Below, one piece after another: positions 1 to 9,018 of a stretch of DNA of 64,000 bases. The stretch is from Ciona savignyi (lineage: Eukaryota > Chordata > Ascidiacea > Phlebobranchia > Cionidae). The notes under the pieces are model-generated. The model was not told the origin of the DNA. It saw only the letters and a list, made by a program, of their open reading frames with translations, and made no database searches. A program made the translations under genes and the position numbers. The stretch's first letter is position 1, and each line of letters opens with the position of its first letter. The stretch is taken from positions 452,476 through 516,475 of the forward strand of contig CH002580.1 in NCBI GenBank assembly GCA_000149265.1, read 5' to 3'.

Positions 1-315
1 AAATTGTTGGCAAAAAAAGAAAAGACCAACAAATTGTTGGCAATTGGATAAAAGACCAACAAATTGTTGGCAAAAGAAGAAAAGACCAACAAATTGTTGG
101 CAAATGGATAAAAGACCAACAAATTGTTGGCAAATGAAGAAAAGACCAACAAATTGTTGGCAAATTGACAAAAGACCAACAAATTGTTGGCAAATGAAGA
201 AAAGACCAACAAATTGTTGGCAAGTGGATAAAAGACCAACAAATTGTTGGCAAATGAAGAAAAGACCAACAAATGGTTGGCAAATGAAGAAAAGACCAAC
301 AAATGGTTTGGGGGA
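1..315. repeat. 30-bp minisatellite with 60-bp higher-order period
   Basis: About ten tandem 30-bp units, each containing CCAACAAATTGTTGG followed by an A-rich spacer. Alternate units carry ATGGATAAAAG-like and ATGAAGAAAAG-like spacers, so the true period is 60 bp until the last two units, which are both of the second type. The window starts inside the array, so its full length is unknown. One forward frame stays open (10-residue unit ending KRPTNCWQ) because 30 is a multiple of 3; I see no further evidence of coding. Confidence 0.95.
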
Positions 316-1219
316 AACTTGAAAAAAGACTATCGAAATTGTTCATAAATAGTAAAAACTATTTTTTCTGAAGGACTTAAAACGTGTGATTGTATTTTTG
401 ATTACAATAGTAACGTTCTTGTTTAGCATGTACATACTTGAAAAGTGAAAACCGCACTCTTTTTGCATGCTTCTACTTGCATACCATGATAAGATCTGTA
501 TAGCTCTATATTCAATGGCGCCGTCAACTCAAGTGCCCTGTAAAAATTATTCGGACAATAAATTGTAAATAACTGATTAAGCGGATTGATGTTGAACAAT
601 TTCCCAACGATTGTTAAATTACAAGTGGTAGCCTACAATAACAGCTTTATATAATGATCGCTTTTATTAAAATTTTACGATTCCAAAAAAAGGCACTTAT
701 AAAGCAACATGCCTTGAGTTTATACAACCCACTTTTATTAAGACCAATATCTAATATGTACTTTAATAAACTTTAATGGTATTACAAAAAGTACTGGAGG
801 TCAAATCGTAAGTAACAAGGTTGGACAGTTTACAGTTGGGCTGCGTTTTTTCGGTGTTTAAAGAAAGTTAATACCTTCCATAAGGAAACTTTTGCAATAT
901 AAAATCGAAAATGCAGGAGTTCTCTTCTCGACCTCTTTTTTTAATTTATATCCAACTACAATTGGCCACTTCTTAATTCGTATGAAAGATTCCAAATTTA
1001 AAAGATTTGGCTATAAAAACAAAGTAGTTAATAAGAAGTATATAACCATAACAAAACAAGTTGGAACCAATCAAATTTAACTGGAAGAATGATGATAAAT
1101 AGAAACATATATGTGATTATTATATTTTGACTTAATTAAGCCCCGAAAGGAATCTTCTGTCAGCTCTTCTACGACACCATTCGAAAAAAATGCCCATATC
1201 GACTTCACGTGGTCCATTC
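316..1219. other. AT-rich intergenic stretch, no gene seen
   Basis: About 0.9 kb of AT-rich sequence between the minisatellite and the putative snoRNA host promoter. Only short ORFs without recognisable similarity occur. A pyrimidine-rich stretch near 1211-1240 probably belongs to the next transcript's start. Confidence 0.6.
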
Positions 1220-1325
1220 CTCACTCTTTCATTTTGTTTCTTGAACTGGGATGGCCGTCGATCAGAATGTGGAGAAAATCATCGGGTAAGTTCGTGTTTT
1301 TATTACTTTTTAATGTAGATTTCAA

Positions 1326-1393
1326 GCACTGTGATGATTTACAGATAGGGACAACTGAATATCAGTGATTATTTATATCTTTTTTCTGAGTGC
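1326..1393 (+). ncRNA. Box C/D snoRNA, SNORD74-like (copy 1)
   Basis: C box GTGATGA at 1331-1337, D' CTGA at 1355-1358, C' GTGATTA near 1365, D box CTGA at 1386-1389, closed by a 4-bp terminal stem (GCAC 1326-1329 with GTGC 1390-1393). The guide just upstream of D' (AGATAGGGACAA) is complementary to the conserved 28S rRNA stretch TGTCCCTATCT, in the same register as vertebrate SNORD74 as I remember it. The predicted role is 2'-O-methylation of a 28S cytidine. It lies in intron 1, ending 63 nt before the acceptor. Confidence 0.8.
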
Positions 1394-1573
1394 AATGTAA
1401 ATTTAGACCTAGACTATCTTCTCCTTAACTTCTGTATCATAAATGTCAAATTTTAGGTGGAAGAAGATTGTCTATTCTTAATGCTGGTAGTTCAAAAATG
1501 TAATTTTGAATTTATGGTCAAAGTAAGCTGCATTAAAAATGTAAGTTAAAGTTTTTGTTTGCATATTGTTTAT

Positions 1574-1640
1574 ATTTAATGATGATTTACAGATAGGGAC
1601 AACTGAAGTCTGTGATTAATTCAATCTGTTTCTGAATGCA
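1574..1640 (+). ncRNA. Box C/D snoRNA, SNORD74-like (copy 2)
   Basis: C box ATGATGA at 1579-1585, D' CTGA at 1603-1606, C' GTGATTA near 1612, D box CTGA at 1632-1635. The C-to-D' half is nearly identical to the snoRNA at 1326-1393 and carries the same guide (AGATAGGGACAA), while the D-box half has diverged. The terminal stem is weaker than in copy 1; an outer GCAT/ATGC pairing (1561/1636) is possible. It lies in intron 2, about 60 nt before the acceptor at 1698. Confidence 0.75.
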
Positions 1641-1894
1641 ATTTTACATTTTGACACCATACAAAATTGATTTTTGTCTTACAAAAATTTAATTTCAGAT
1701 TTCCCCAAGCAGTGAACAAATTTATATCAACTGAAATGTCGGAAAAAGGAAACCTGTGGTAATAATTTTTATACTGTGAAATTCTATTTTTTACCCAGGG
1801 AAAACTAAAATAAGACTGCATATTAAAGGAAACAAATTTCCTCACATATATTACTGACCTTTCTTTTAATGTGCAGTGTTCTCTTTCCCTTACT

Positions 1895-1963
1895 ATGTAA
1901 TGATGATCTTTTCCACACAAGAGCACTAGCTCGCTGAGTGTTTTGATCGATAGGACTGAACAT
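1895..1963 (+). ncRNA. Box C/D snoRNA, target not resolved
   Basis: C box ATGATGA at 1900-1906, D' CTGA at 1934-1937, C' TGATCGA at 1944-1950, D box CTGA at 1956-1959, closed by ATGT (1895-1898) with ACAT (1960-1963). Guides are GAGCACTAGCTCG before D' and TTTGATCGATAGGA before D. I could not place either on rRNA from memory. It lies in intron 3, ending 62 nt before the acceptor at 2025. Confidence 0.7.
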
Positions 1964-2445
1964 TGTGGTCACAATGAACTGTGATTTGTATAATGTTATT
2001 AAGACTAATGGGTTTGTAGTTGCAGGTAAAAGTTCTGCACATACTTCTCATTGAAGACATGATGGTTTCATTATATTCAAAGTAAGGTTATGATATTATT
2101 TATTAAAAATATAATAAACCTGTTTGTTTTACAAGATGGAGGATTTGTTGTTGAAAGAAAACCGGGGCCGAAAAAGACTGCTATACCCTTCTGTCTTGCA
2201 TCAACACTCAATGTTACTTGGTAAACAGATTTACCAAAATTTATTGTTTGATACAAATTAAGACCATTTTCATACCATTGCACACATGTAGACCACGGTT
2301 TGATTATTCTGTATCAAATTGTGGGGGATATTGTGGTGCCAAATTATTAGGAAGAGATTTCTGTTGTGGTACTTATTATTAAGCCCCACTAGCCCAAATC
2401 TCTGACAATAAAACCAAACCACAGTAATATTCATTGTAATAAAGA

Positions 2446-3599
2446 TTTATTACGGGAATTAAAATGGTTGGTTGACTTGCATTACGAGCCCTAACAGAAT
2501 GTTTTACTTAATTCACGTTATTTCTAGGTTTCCAGAATTGCATGTATGAAGATTCTGGTACAAAGTGGATAGAATCTTTAGACTGCTTCATTTGGTGCAT
2601 AATATCTGTACCACTACCAAACACTCATTTAGTCATTTGCATTAATAAATTCATGTATCAAGTCAAGTTATTTGTTGTAATTCAGTTTAACTACTTCGAA
2701 TTAGTTGTTACAGCGACTTCAACACTGACGCGAGGTAATCTGTTAATTGCCTGTGTGATAATGCAGGTTTTATATCCCTGCATATCTATTTTTTCCCATA
2801 CACACGAGTTCCCCCGAGTAAGATTTTTTATCAGAAGACAAATAAATGGCTTGTGTATGTAGTTGAGGTGACCGCTCCAGTGGTACTGCGTCGGCTGCGA
2901 GATTAAAACCACCCAAAGCTGGTCACGTCTTGTTTGGCAAGGACAACAGATATTGCTTTTACCCAGTTGAAAGCAGTGGATTCAGAAATTAAACCTATTT
3001 CCATATACAACTCACTGCAATATCATAAACCTGATTACACATTAAAATCCTATCCGTGGGGTTTATAAGACATTTAATAGGGAATGGGTAAACAATGCGT
3101 GTCCGCAGCTAAACCCTTTTCACAAAACTTTTGTACATTTGAATTGCTCCAGGCGGCTCCTGTGCATTTTGCATAATACAGGCGGCTTTACAAATGGCTT
3201 CAGACGGAGTAGTTGAATACTCAAGGCGGCTTCACACATTGCTCCTGTACATTTTGCATGCACCCCATTCCTATGTGGTTGTAAAAGTTTAAAACTTTTT
3301 AAACATTTCATTTGTTAAATATCAATCGCACCTGAAGATAAATAAATGAATATATTAGAGACCACAAGGTAACAAACTCCCCCACATTGGCAAACAACAC
3401 ACGTACAATAATCTGCTTCATACACTTAAAATGTTTGTAACATTAACAAATTAAATCATATATACGGAATTAGATTTTCATAGTACCATAGTTTGATAAA
3501 TCGAATATTTTGCATCCGATTACTCCACAAATAGATGTAAAACTAAAATAAAACCAAGTAAAATTTGCAATATTTAGTTAAATTACGACATAATCATCG
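2446..3599. other. Convergent intergenic region / ERGIC3 3' flank
   Basis: Lies between the + strand host transcript and the - strand ERGIC3 gene, so it should hold both 3' ends. I see only short unsupported ORFs. A small set of imperfect direct repeats containing GGCGGCT and TTTTGCAT occurs at 3145-3265. No RNA gene or protein exon was recognised. Confidence 0.5.
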
Positions 3600-4757
3600 T
3601 CATGATGCTTTTCCAAGTTCAATTTTCTTTTGAAGTGCTTTGGAACCGTGGTAAATAAATGAGTCGAATAGTCCTGCTACAGTGAACACACCTCCAATGA
3701 TTGCACAAACAGAGGTTAAAAAATGAACGAATGATCTGCGCCTTTCAACATAGCGCACCATCATCGGTGATAGTTCATAAGACACAAACATTCCTGGCAA
3801 AGAATCTGTAGAGTCAGTGTATATTTTTTGATGCCTGGTTACGGAGAATTGATTTGTGCGGGATACATCACCGTTTAATTTCTCGTAAGTGGTCGGAACA
3901 ATTTTAATGTAATATTGAAAGGCCATTGAGGTTTTTGTGGCGGTCACAACCTGGTTATCCAACGGGTGCACCTGTCCAGGGTATGTGCTTCCAAATGAGA
4001 GATGATTGATTTGGTGTGATACATTGGAATTTTTGTATTTTCCCATTTGTGCCATGTCGTGTACATGCATATGGCCGACTTCATAACTTTTACCAGGGGA
4101 AATATGAAAATTTCCAGCCACTCTATTCACTTCTAAATGACCATGCAAATAGCAACCAGTACCAACTGGATCAGTGACCTTATCATAGCCAATACATGGA
4201 GTTATTGAATCATCTTTGGGGAATGCCCATCCTTTCCTTCTATATGCTTCTTTAATATCAGCACACGAGCTACAGCAAGTCATATCCTTCGTCTCTGCAC
4301 CAAAACAACTACCACAGTAATCTGCAGGTGGGGGTTCAGTTGCATTCAGAACTGGTTTCGTTCCAGTTAAATCCATTTTTTCTGCAGCTTCCTCAACCCA
4401 AGAACCATCTTCATTTAAAGGTTGTTTCATCAGTGTGTGTTTTACATCTATATCTCGCTGGCCGGAAACATCGATCATATCCAGACTTAAAAAGTCGCAA
4501 GGAACGTATGGAAATGTCACATTCATATTAATTGATATTTTATTCCCTCGAGACATGTCCACAAAAAGTTCTGAGTTAACCTCCATAGTTAAAAAGTATT
4601 TTAGCTCTGACATAAAGAGTAGTAACATAATAGTTCCAGAAATAATTGTTACCGTTGCTCCAGAGATGGTTTTAATCCGAAAATCCTCCAACGTCTTGGG
4701 ATATGCATCAAAATCCTTGACTTTTATGAAAAATTGCGTCCAGGTTGACGAACTCAT
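3600..4757 (-). CDS. ERGIC3 / Erv46, ER-Golgi cargo receptor subunit
   Basis: A 385-residue, single-exon ORF matching ERGIC3 over its full length (human about 383 aa). ERGIC3 is a two-pass membrane protein cycling between ER and Golgi in COPII/COPI vesicles, pairing with ERGIC2/Erv41. Visible features are the N-terminal DAYPKTLEDFR block, a first membrane segment near residues 27-47, a long lumenal domain with the CGSCFGAE and CCSSC cysteine clusters, the QFSVTRH and YELSPMMV blocks, and a second membrane segment (VCAIIGGVFTVAGLFDS) close to the C-terminus, ending KKIELGKAS. The start is the ATG at 4757: the frame remains open five codons further up, but only to a TTG. The absence of introns contrasts with the 17- and 9-exon genes nearby. 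It is divergent to IGF2BP. Confidence 0.97.
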   Translation of the reverse strand: MSSSTWTQFFIKVKDFDAYPKTLEDFRIKTISGATVTIISGTIMLLLFMSELKYFLTMEVNSELFVDMSRGNKISINMNVTFPYVPCDFLSLDMIDVSGQRDIDVKHTLMKQPLNEDGSWVEEAAEKMDLTGTKPVLNATEPPPADYCGSCFGAETKDMTCCSSCADIKEAYRRKGWAFPKDDSITPCIGYDKVTDPVGTGCYLHGHLEVNRVAGNFHISPGKSYEVGHMHVHDMAQMGKYKNSNVSHQINHLSFGSTYPGQVHPLDNQVVTATKTSMAFQYYIKIVPTTYEKLNGDVSRTNQFSVTRHQKIYTDSTDSLPGMFVSYELSPMMVRYVERRRSFVHFLTSVCAIIGGVFTVAGLFDSFIYHGSKALQKKIELGKAS

Positions 4758-5264
4758 CCTATTTTTAATCAAAACCGGTGAGTCAAACTTTGAGCAAATA
4801 CTACTGTGTTAACTGAAGCATAACCAAAGGAAACGAGTCACAACTTCTCATGTATTCTGTAATGGGGGTAGTGCAAAAGAAAGACCTGAGCAACTTTAAT
4901 CACTTATTAAGTTATAATTCTGTAATTATTTTTATTTCAAAATCTGTAAAAAAGTTTTATTTCTAAATCGTTGTTTATACAAATAGAACTTTAGGAACAT
5001 TATGTAAATTTATCAGAGAATATATTATGATACGAGAATAATTTACTAATTTTCTTTTTTGAAAGTTGGTTACTTTAAATTTATTTAGGAAGCTACTAGG
5101 GATTATTACGTCATTTAAGAATTCACGCGGGGAAAAAATCGGTTCAAAGGTCAAATAGCCGGAGCCAACCACGTTGAAGAACAGTCTTGGTATTTGGAAC
5201 CAGGAAAACAACTCTACGAATCAATATTTCACTCCATCGGCCATTTTGGAAATAACAGGGCAAT
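4758..5264. promoter_or_regulatory. Shared divergent promoter region, ERGIC3 / IGF2BP
   Basis: About 0.5 kb separates the two start codons, which point away from each other, so both promoters and 5' UTRs must fit here unless upstream exons exist. No clear TATA box is visible on either strand. The IGF2BP side contains GC-richer sequence (5100-5250). A possible AG acceptor directly precedes the ERGIC3 start (AAAAATAGG), compatible with spliced-leader trans-splicing but not proof of it. Confidence 0.6.
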
Positions 5265-7088
5265 ATGAATAAGGTGTACATCGGAAATTTACCGCAAGAC
5301 GTGGCAGTTGAAGCACTCTGCGACGTTTTTGCGTCATGCAGCATCGAGTTATCTAACGTGGTTGTAAACCAGAAAGGCTTTGCTTTCGCAGATTGCAAGG
5401 ACGCTAACCAGACCGATAGAGCTATCGAGTGCATGAATGGTTTTTCGTATGGTGGAAAAGAAATGAGCGTCGAGCATTCCGTGCCACGAGGATCGCGCAG
5501 CAGGAAAGTTCAAGTGCGGAACATACCTTCCCACTTGAACTGGGAGGAGTTAGACAAATTGCTTGCTGAATACGGAGTCGTTGAAAATTGCGAGCAAGTA
5601 TCAACTGAATCTGACACTGCGACAGTTAAAGTAACGTATAGTGGAAGATCGGAGGCTCAATCAGCAATCCGTGATCTTAATGGAAAAACAGTGGAAGGAA
5701 GCATACTCAAGGTAACTCTGCTTCCAGATCCTACAGATGCTAGTCGTCCACCACGAAATCGATTTGTGAATGGCTATGGAGGTCCATTCAATAACCAGCA
5801 ACAAGGATTTGTCCGCCCCAAGAACATTCCAGAGCTGCCGACCCGAATGCTCGTTCCTAGTCAATACGTTGGAGCAATTATTGGGAAAGGAGGTGAATCT
5901 ATCCGAGCAATCACACAGAAAACCCATGCACGAATAGATGTCCACCGCAAGGATAACCCTGGTGCAACCGAGAAGGCAATCACCATCAACGGAACTCCAG
6001 AAGCCTGCGGCGCTGCAGTTGCTGCCATTCTTGATATCGTGCGCGATGAAGACCGTACTGCTCGTCAGGCTGCTGGCACATATAATGACGACGATATTCC
6101 ACTTAAAATACTTGCTCACAACTCTCTTATTGGGCGTCTTATTGGTAAAGAGGGCCGCAATCTTAAAGCAATTCAAGAGAAAGTTGAGACAAAGATTGCA
6201 ATTTCAAACAGCATGGCGGAAATGCAGCATTTCAATGCAGAACGCACCATTGCAATTTATGGAGATAATGATAGATGTGCTGAAGCGGAGGTACTGCTTA
6301 TGGAGAAACTCCGCAGTTGCTATGAAAGTGACATGATGATTGCTCAGCAACAACCCCAGCAATATCCTGGCCTCAACATGAACCAACTATCCATGTTCGC
6401 TGGGCTGCATGGTGGTTATGGCCACCCAATGAGAGATTACGGAATGCCTCCAAACTACCAGGGTCAGAACTACCGTGGCCAAGGAGGGTTTAATGGTGAT
6501 CGTGCACAGATGAGCGAGACATGCACACTGTACATCCCAGCCGAATCTGTTGGAGCAATGATCGGTAGCAAAGGGAGTCACATCCGAAATATCTCTCGAA
6601 TTGCCAATGCCTCGATTAAGATCGTTCCACCAGAAGATGGCGATGATGAGAAGCAGCGTCGTGTCACTATCATGGGAAGTCCTGAGGGACAGTGGAAATC
6701 CCAATTCTGCATTTTTGATAAGCTGAAGCAGGAGGGCTTCTTCAATGCTGAGGACGAGAGATTGACTTCAGAGCTTACGATTCCTGCAGCAATCGTTGGC
6801 CGCGTGATTGGGAAGGGAGGAAACAATGTCCGGGAGCTTCAGCGCCTCACAAGCTCGGAGGTCGTGATCCCGCGTCAATCGGAGACCGAGGGTATGGAGG
6901 AGGTGCCGGTGAAGATCTGTGGAAACTTCTTCGCCAATCAGTCTGCTCAAAGGAAGATCAGAGAGCTGCTGATGAAGTCACGAGAGGCAGAGCGAATGGG
7001 AAAGATGCGTGAACGTCAGGGTCAGGGTCAAGGTCAGATTCAAGGTCAAGTTCAGAGTGTCCCAGTGCCTGTCGGCGTCAACAACTAG
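5265..7088 (+). CDS. IGF2BP/IMP/VICKZ RNA-binding protein
   Basis: A 607-residue, intronless ORF with the full IGF2BP architecture of two RRMs and four KH domains (vertebrate members are about 577-600 aa). RRM1 is near residues 1-75 (VYIGNLP and KGFAFADC) and RRM2 near 80-155. KH1 (IIGKGG) is near 190-260, KH2 (LIGKEG) near 275-355, KH3 (MIGSKG) near 422-490 and KH4 (VIGKGG) near 503-575; all GXXG loops are intact. A short glutamine/glycine-rich tail follows. The family binds mRNAs in cytoplasmic RNPs and controls their localisation, stability and translation. A single gene here would be the pre-duplication counterpart of IGF2BP1-3 (inference). The ATG at 5265 starts exactly at the conserved MNKVYIGNLP. 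Long antisense frames across it are shadows. Confidence 0.98.
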   Translation: MNKVYIGNLPQDVAVEALCDVFASCSIELSNVVVNQKGFAFADCKDANQTDRAIECMNGFSYGGKEMSVEHSVPRGSRSRKVQVRNIPSHLNWEELDKLLAEYGVVENCEQVSTESDTATVKVTYSGRSEAQSAIRDLNGKTVEGSILKVTLLPDPTDASRPPRNRFVNGYGGPFNNQQQGFVRPKNIPELPTRMLVPSQYVGAIIGKGGESIRAITQKTHARIDVHRKDNPGATEKAITINGTPEACGAAVAAILDIVRDEDRTARQAAGTYNDDDIPLKILAHNSLIGRLIGKEGRNLKAIQEKVETKIAISNSMAEMQHFNAERTIAIYGDNDRCAEAEVLLMEKLRSCYESDMMIAQQQPQQYPGLNMNQLSMFAGLHGGYGHPMRDYGMPPNYQGQNYRGQGGFNGDRAQMSETCTLYIPAESVGAMIGSKGSHIRNISRIANASIKIVPPEDGDDEKQRRVTIMGSPEGQWKSQFCIFDKLKQEGFFNAEDERLTSELTIPAAIVGRVIGKGGNNVRELQRLTSSEVVIPRQSETEGMEEVPVKICGNFFANQSAQRKIRELLMKSREAERMGKMRERQGQGQGQIQGQVQSVPVPVGVNN

Positions 7089-8560
7089 GATCCCCATGCT
7101 CACACAAGCCTTTGTTACTAACAACCATTACACCCATGCTAATTGACTTCTGTTAATGGAAATTTCTCATTTTGTAAACGTAAATGTAATCTAGCTATAT
7201 TCATTGGTTGTGTTAAATTTCTGTTTAGTGGTGTATTCTTTAAAAAATGGAACTTAATTTTGCTTGACATTTAGTTCCGCCACTGCTGCATGCCTACTGT
7301 AAATTTACTGTATGGAAACGGCGCTTCTTATGGTTGTGTGGACATGGTTGCAACATCTCAACCATTTGCTGCTATGTGTGGGTTAAGTTGCGTGCAAAAT
7401 TTCGTTTCAAAACTGGTCCCAAAATCTCGGTTTTATAGGGTTAACGCAAAGAGACAAATTCGTCTCTTCCTCTGGCTATTTTTTATTTGTTTTTTTTTAG
7501 TATTTTTCTTTTTTAGGTCCAGGGGATTCTTGCAGTTTGTAGTGATTTCCTTATTTTTCTATTTTTATTTTTTATTTTTCGAAGCCGGTTGCTGCCAACT
7601 AATTGTGTTTAAAAGTTTCAGTTGTTGCCTAGTACTTGGGTAGAGCAACTGGCTGCATATTAATCAACAAGTTCAACGGCTTTTTAATTTTGACTAACTT
7701 TGACCCGTAATTTGACCCACACTTGACCCCAGTGTTTGAATGAAGCATTGATTACATATTGACCTGGATTCAACTGACCGCTTGTTTGTAACACTGGACG
7801 GAAGGGAATTTTCCACACCACACGCCAACCATGTACAGATTGTGATGCCATATTGTGTATCTAACCACATCTGACCATACAAGGTCATGAATTGTGTAAT
7901 ACGATCAATACCTGTAGTATTTAGACACTCGCTGTTCATTTGGTCTGACACTATTCGGTGGTTGTTATTTTGTAGCACGTGTAAAAATTGTGTTCATTAT
8001 ATGGTTACATTTGGATAAAATTGCTGTATTGCTTCGCTCCTAAAAATGCATACAAATTGCATCAAACGTATTCGTTCAAAATTGTACATTGTGTGTTTCT
8101 ATGTAGTAGGTGATAGGTCTAGGAGTTTTATAGGTAAATGATGAACTGAAACTGAAAGCAAAATTCCTGAGGACAGAAAAGTTGTAGAAAAAAGGTAAAA
8201 AACTTGCTAGTTCGAGGTGAAATTTTGAATCTGCTAAATGGAAAAGGTTTATGGTTCATTCAATTGTGTTTATTTAACAGTTACAAAGTCTGTAATTTCG
8301 GCTTGGTTTTTGTGCAAATTATACAATGTTATTTGGTTGGTCTTGTGTCTGTATAGTACTAGGGACACCCTTAAATAGTTAGACCTGGGGTCTAAATTTT
8401 TGTACATGGTATGTTTATTTGGAAAAGTATCCTTTTAAATAATTAGCTAAAAACAGGTTAGGAATTTTATTATACACATTAAAGTTCAAGGTAAAGATGT
8501 TTAAAAGTTTTATTAACGCATGTTTTCAAGGTAACGAAACGATAAATGTACAGAAGAACA
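7089..8560 (+). other. IGF2BP 3' UTR and spacer before the aminopeptidase gene
   Basis: T-rich sequence after the IGF2BP stop, including long T runs at 7480-7590 and repeated TTGACCC-type motifs near 7695-7730. A variant polyadenylation signal ATTAAA lies at 8478. No protein exon was recognised. A T-rich run ending TTTTCAAG at 8521-8530 precedes the next start codon. Confidence 0.5.
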
Positions 8561-8974
8561 ATGGCCCATAATAACTGGGGTGTCATCGATGATGAGGAAA
8601 CTGAAGATCTGTTGGCTCATGGAGGGGAGGAACTTAGAATGACATCTCGATCAAGAACATCAGACAATTTCAGGTGAAAAATAGTTTTAAAATACATATT
8701 TTTGCTATAATATGTATGTGAAAAAACATTTCCTAATATGGTTGGGTCTGTATCATAGTGTCGTTTCAGTTGGCCGGGTCCATGTTGAATGTAAAGGATT
8801 TTAGATTTGCTACAATTTATTTAACTCTTTTTATTTAAACTTAATTCCTTATATGTTAACACTTATAAATTATTCTACACACGGCAGTGAAAAAATCAAA
8901 CGTTGAATAAATTTGTATACATACATTTTATTAGATCTTTCACTTTTAATTTATTTTTATTATTTTGTCACATA

Positions 8975-9018
<44 letters not shown>

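Larger units (their letters stand above)
1220..2445 (+). ncRNA. Probable snoRNA host gene (5'-TOP type, short exons)
   Basis: Proposed transcript made of short exons separated by introns that each hold one box C/D snoRNA. Exon 1 ends at 1285 (GTAAGT donor), exon 2 is 1457-1486, exon 3 is 1699-1758, exon 4 is 2026-2083; each acceptor is a T-rich AG. The start region (TCCTCACTCTTTC near 1218-1230) resembles a 5'-terminal oligopyrimidine promoter, as usual for snoRNA hosts. The only ATG frame (from 1251) stops after 19 codons in the spliced product, so the transcript looks non-coding. AATAAA signals lie at 2407 and 2440. The three snoRNA 3' ends sit about 58-63 nt before the next 3' splice site, the spacing known for intronic C/D snoRNAs. 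By snoRNA content it resembles GAS5, but orthology is unproven. Exact transcript ends are estimates. Confidence 0.55.

Noticed and set aside
1..315. Possible CRISPR array
   Set aside because: Units are contiguous 30-mers without unique spacers and the surrounding DNA is eukaryotic; it is a minisatellite.
5661..6176. 171-codon antisense ORF across IGF2BP
   Set aside because: Lies wholly inside the conserved KH1-KH2 coding region on the other strand; a shadow of strong codon constraint.
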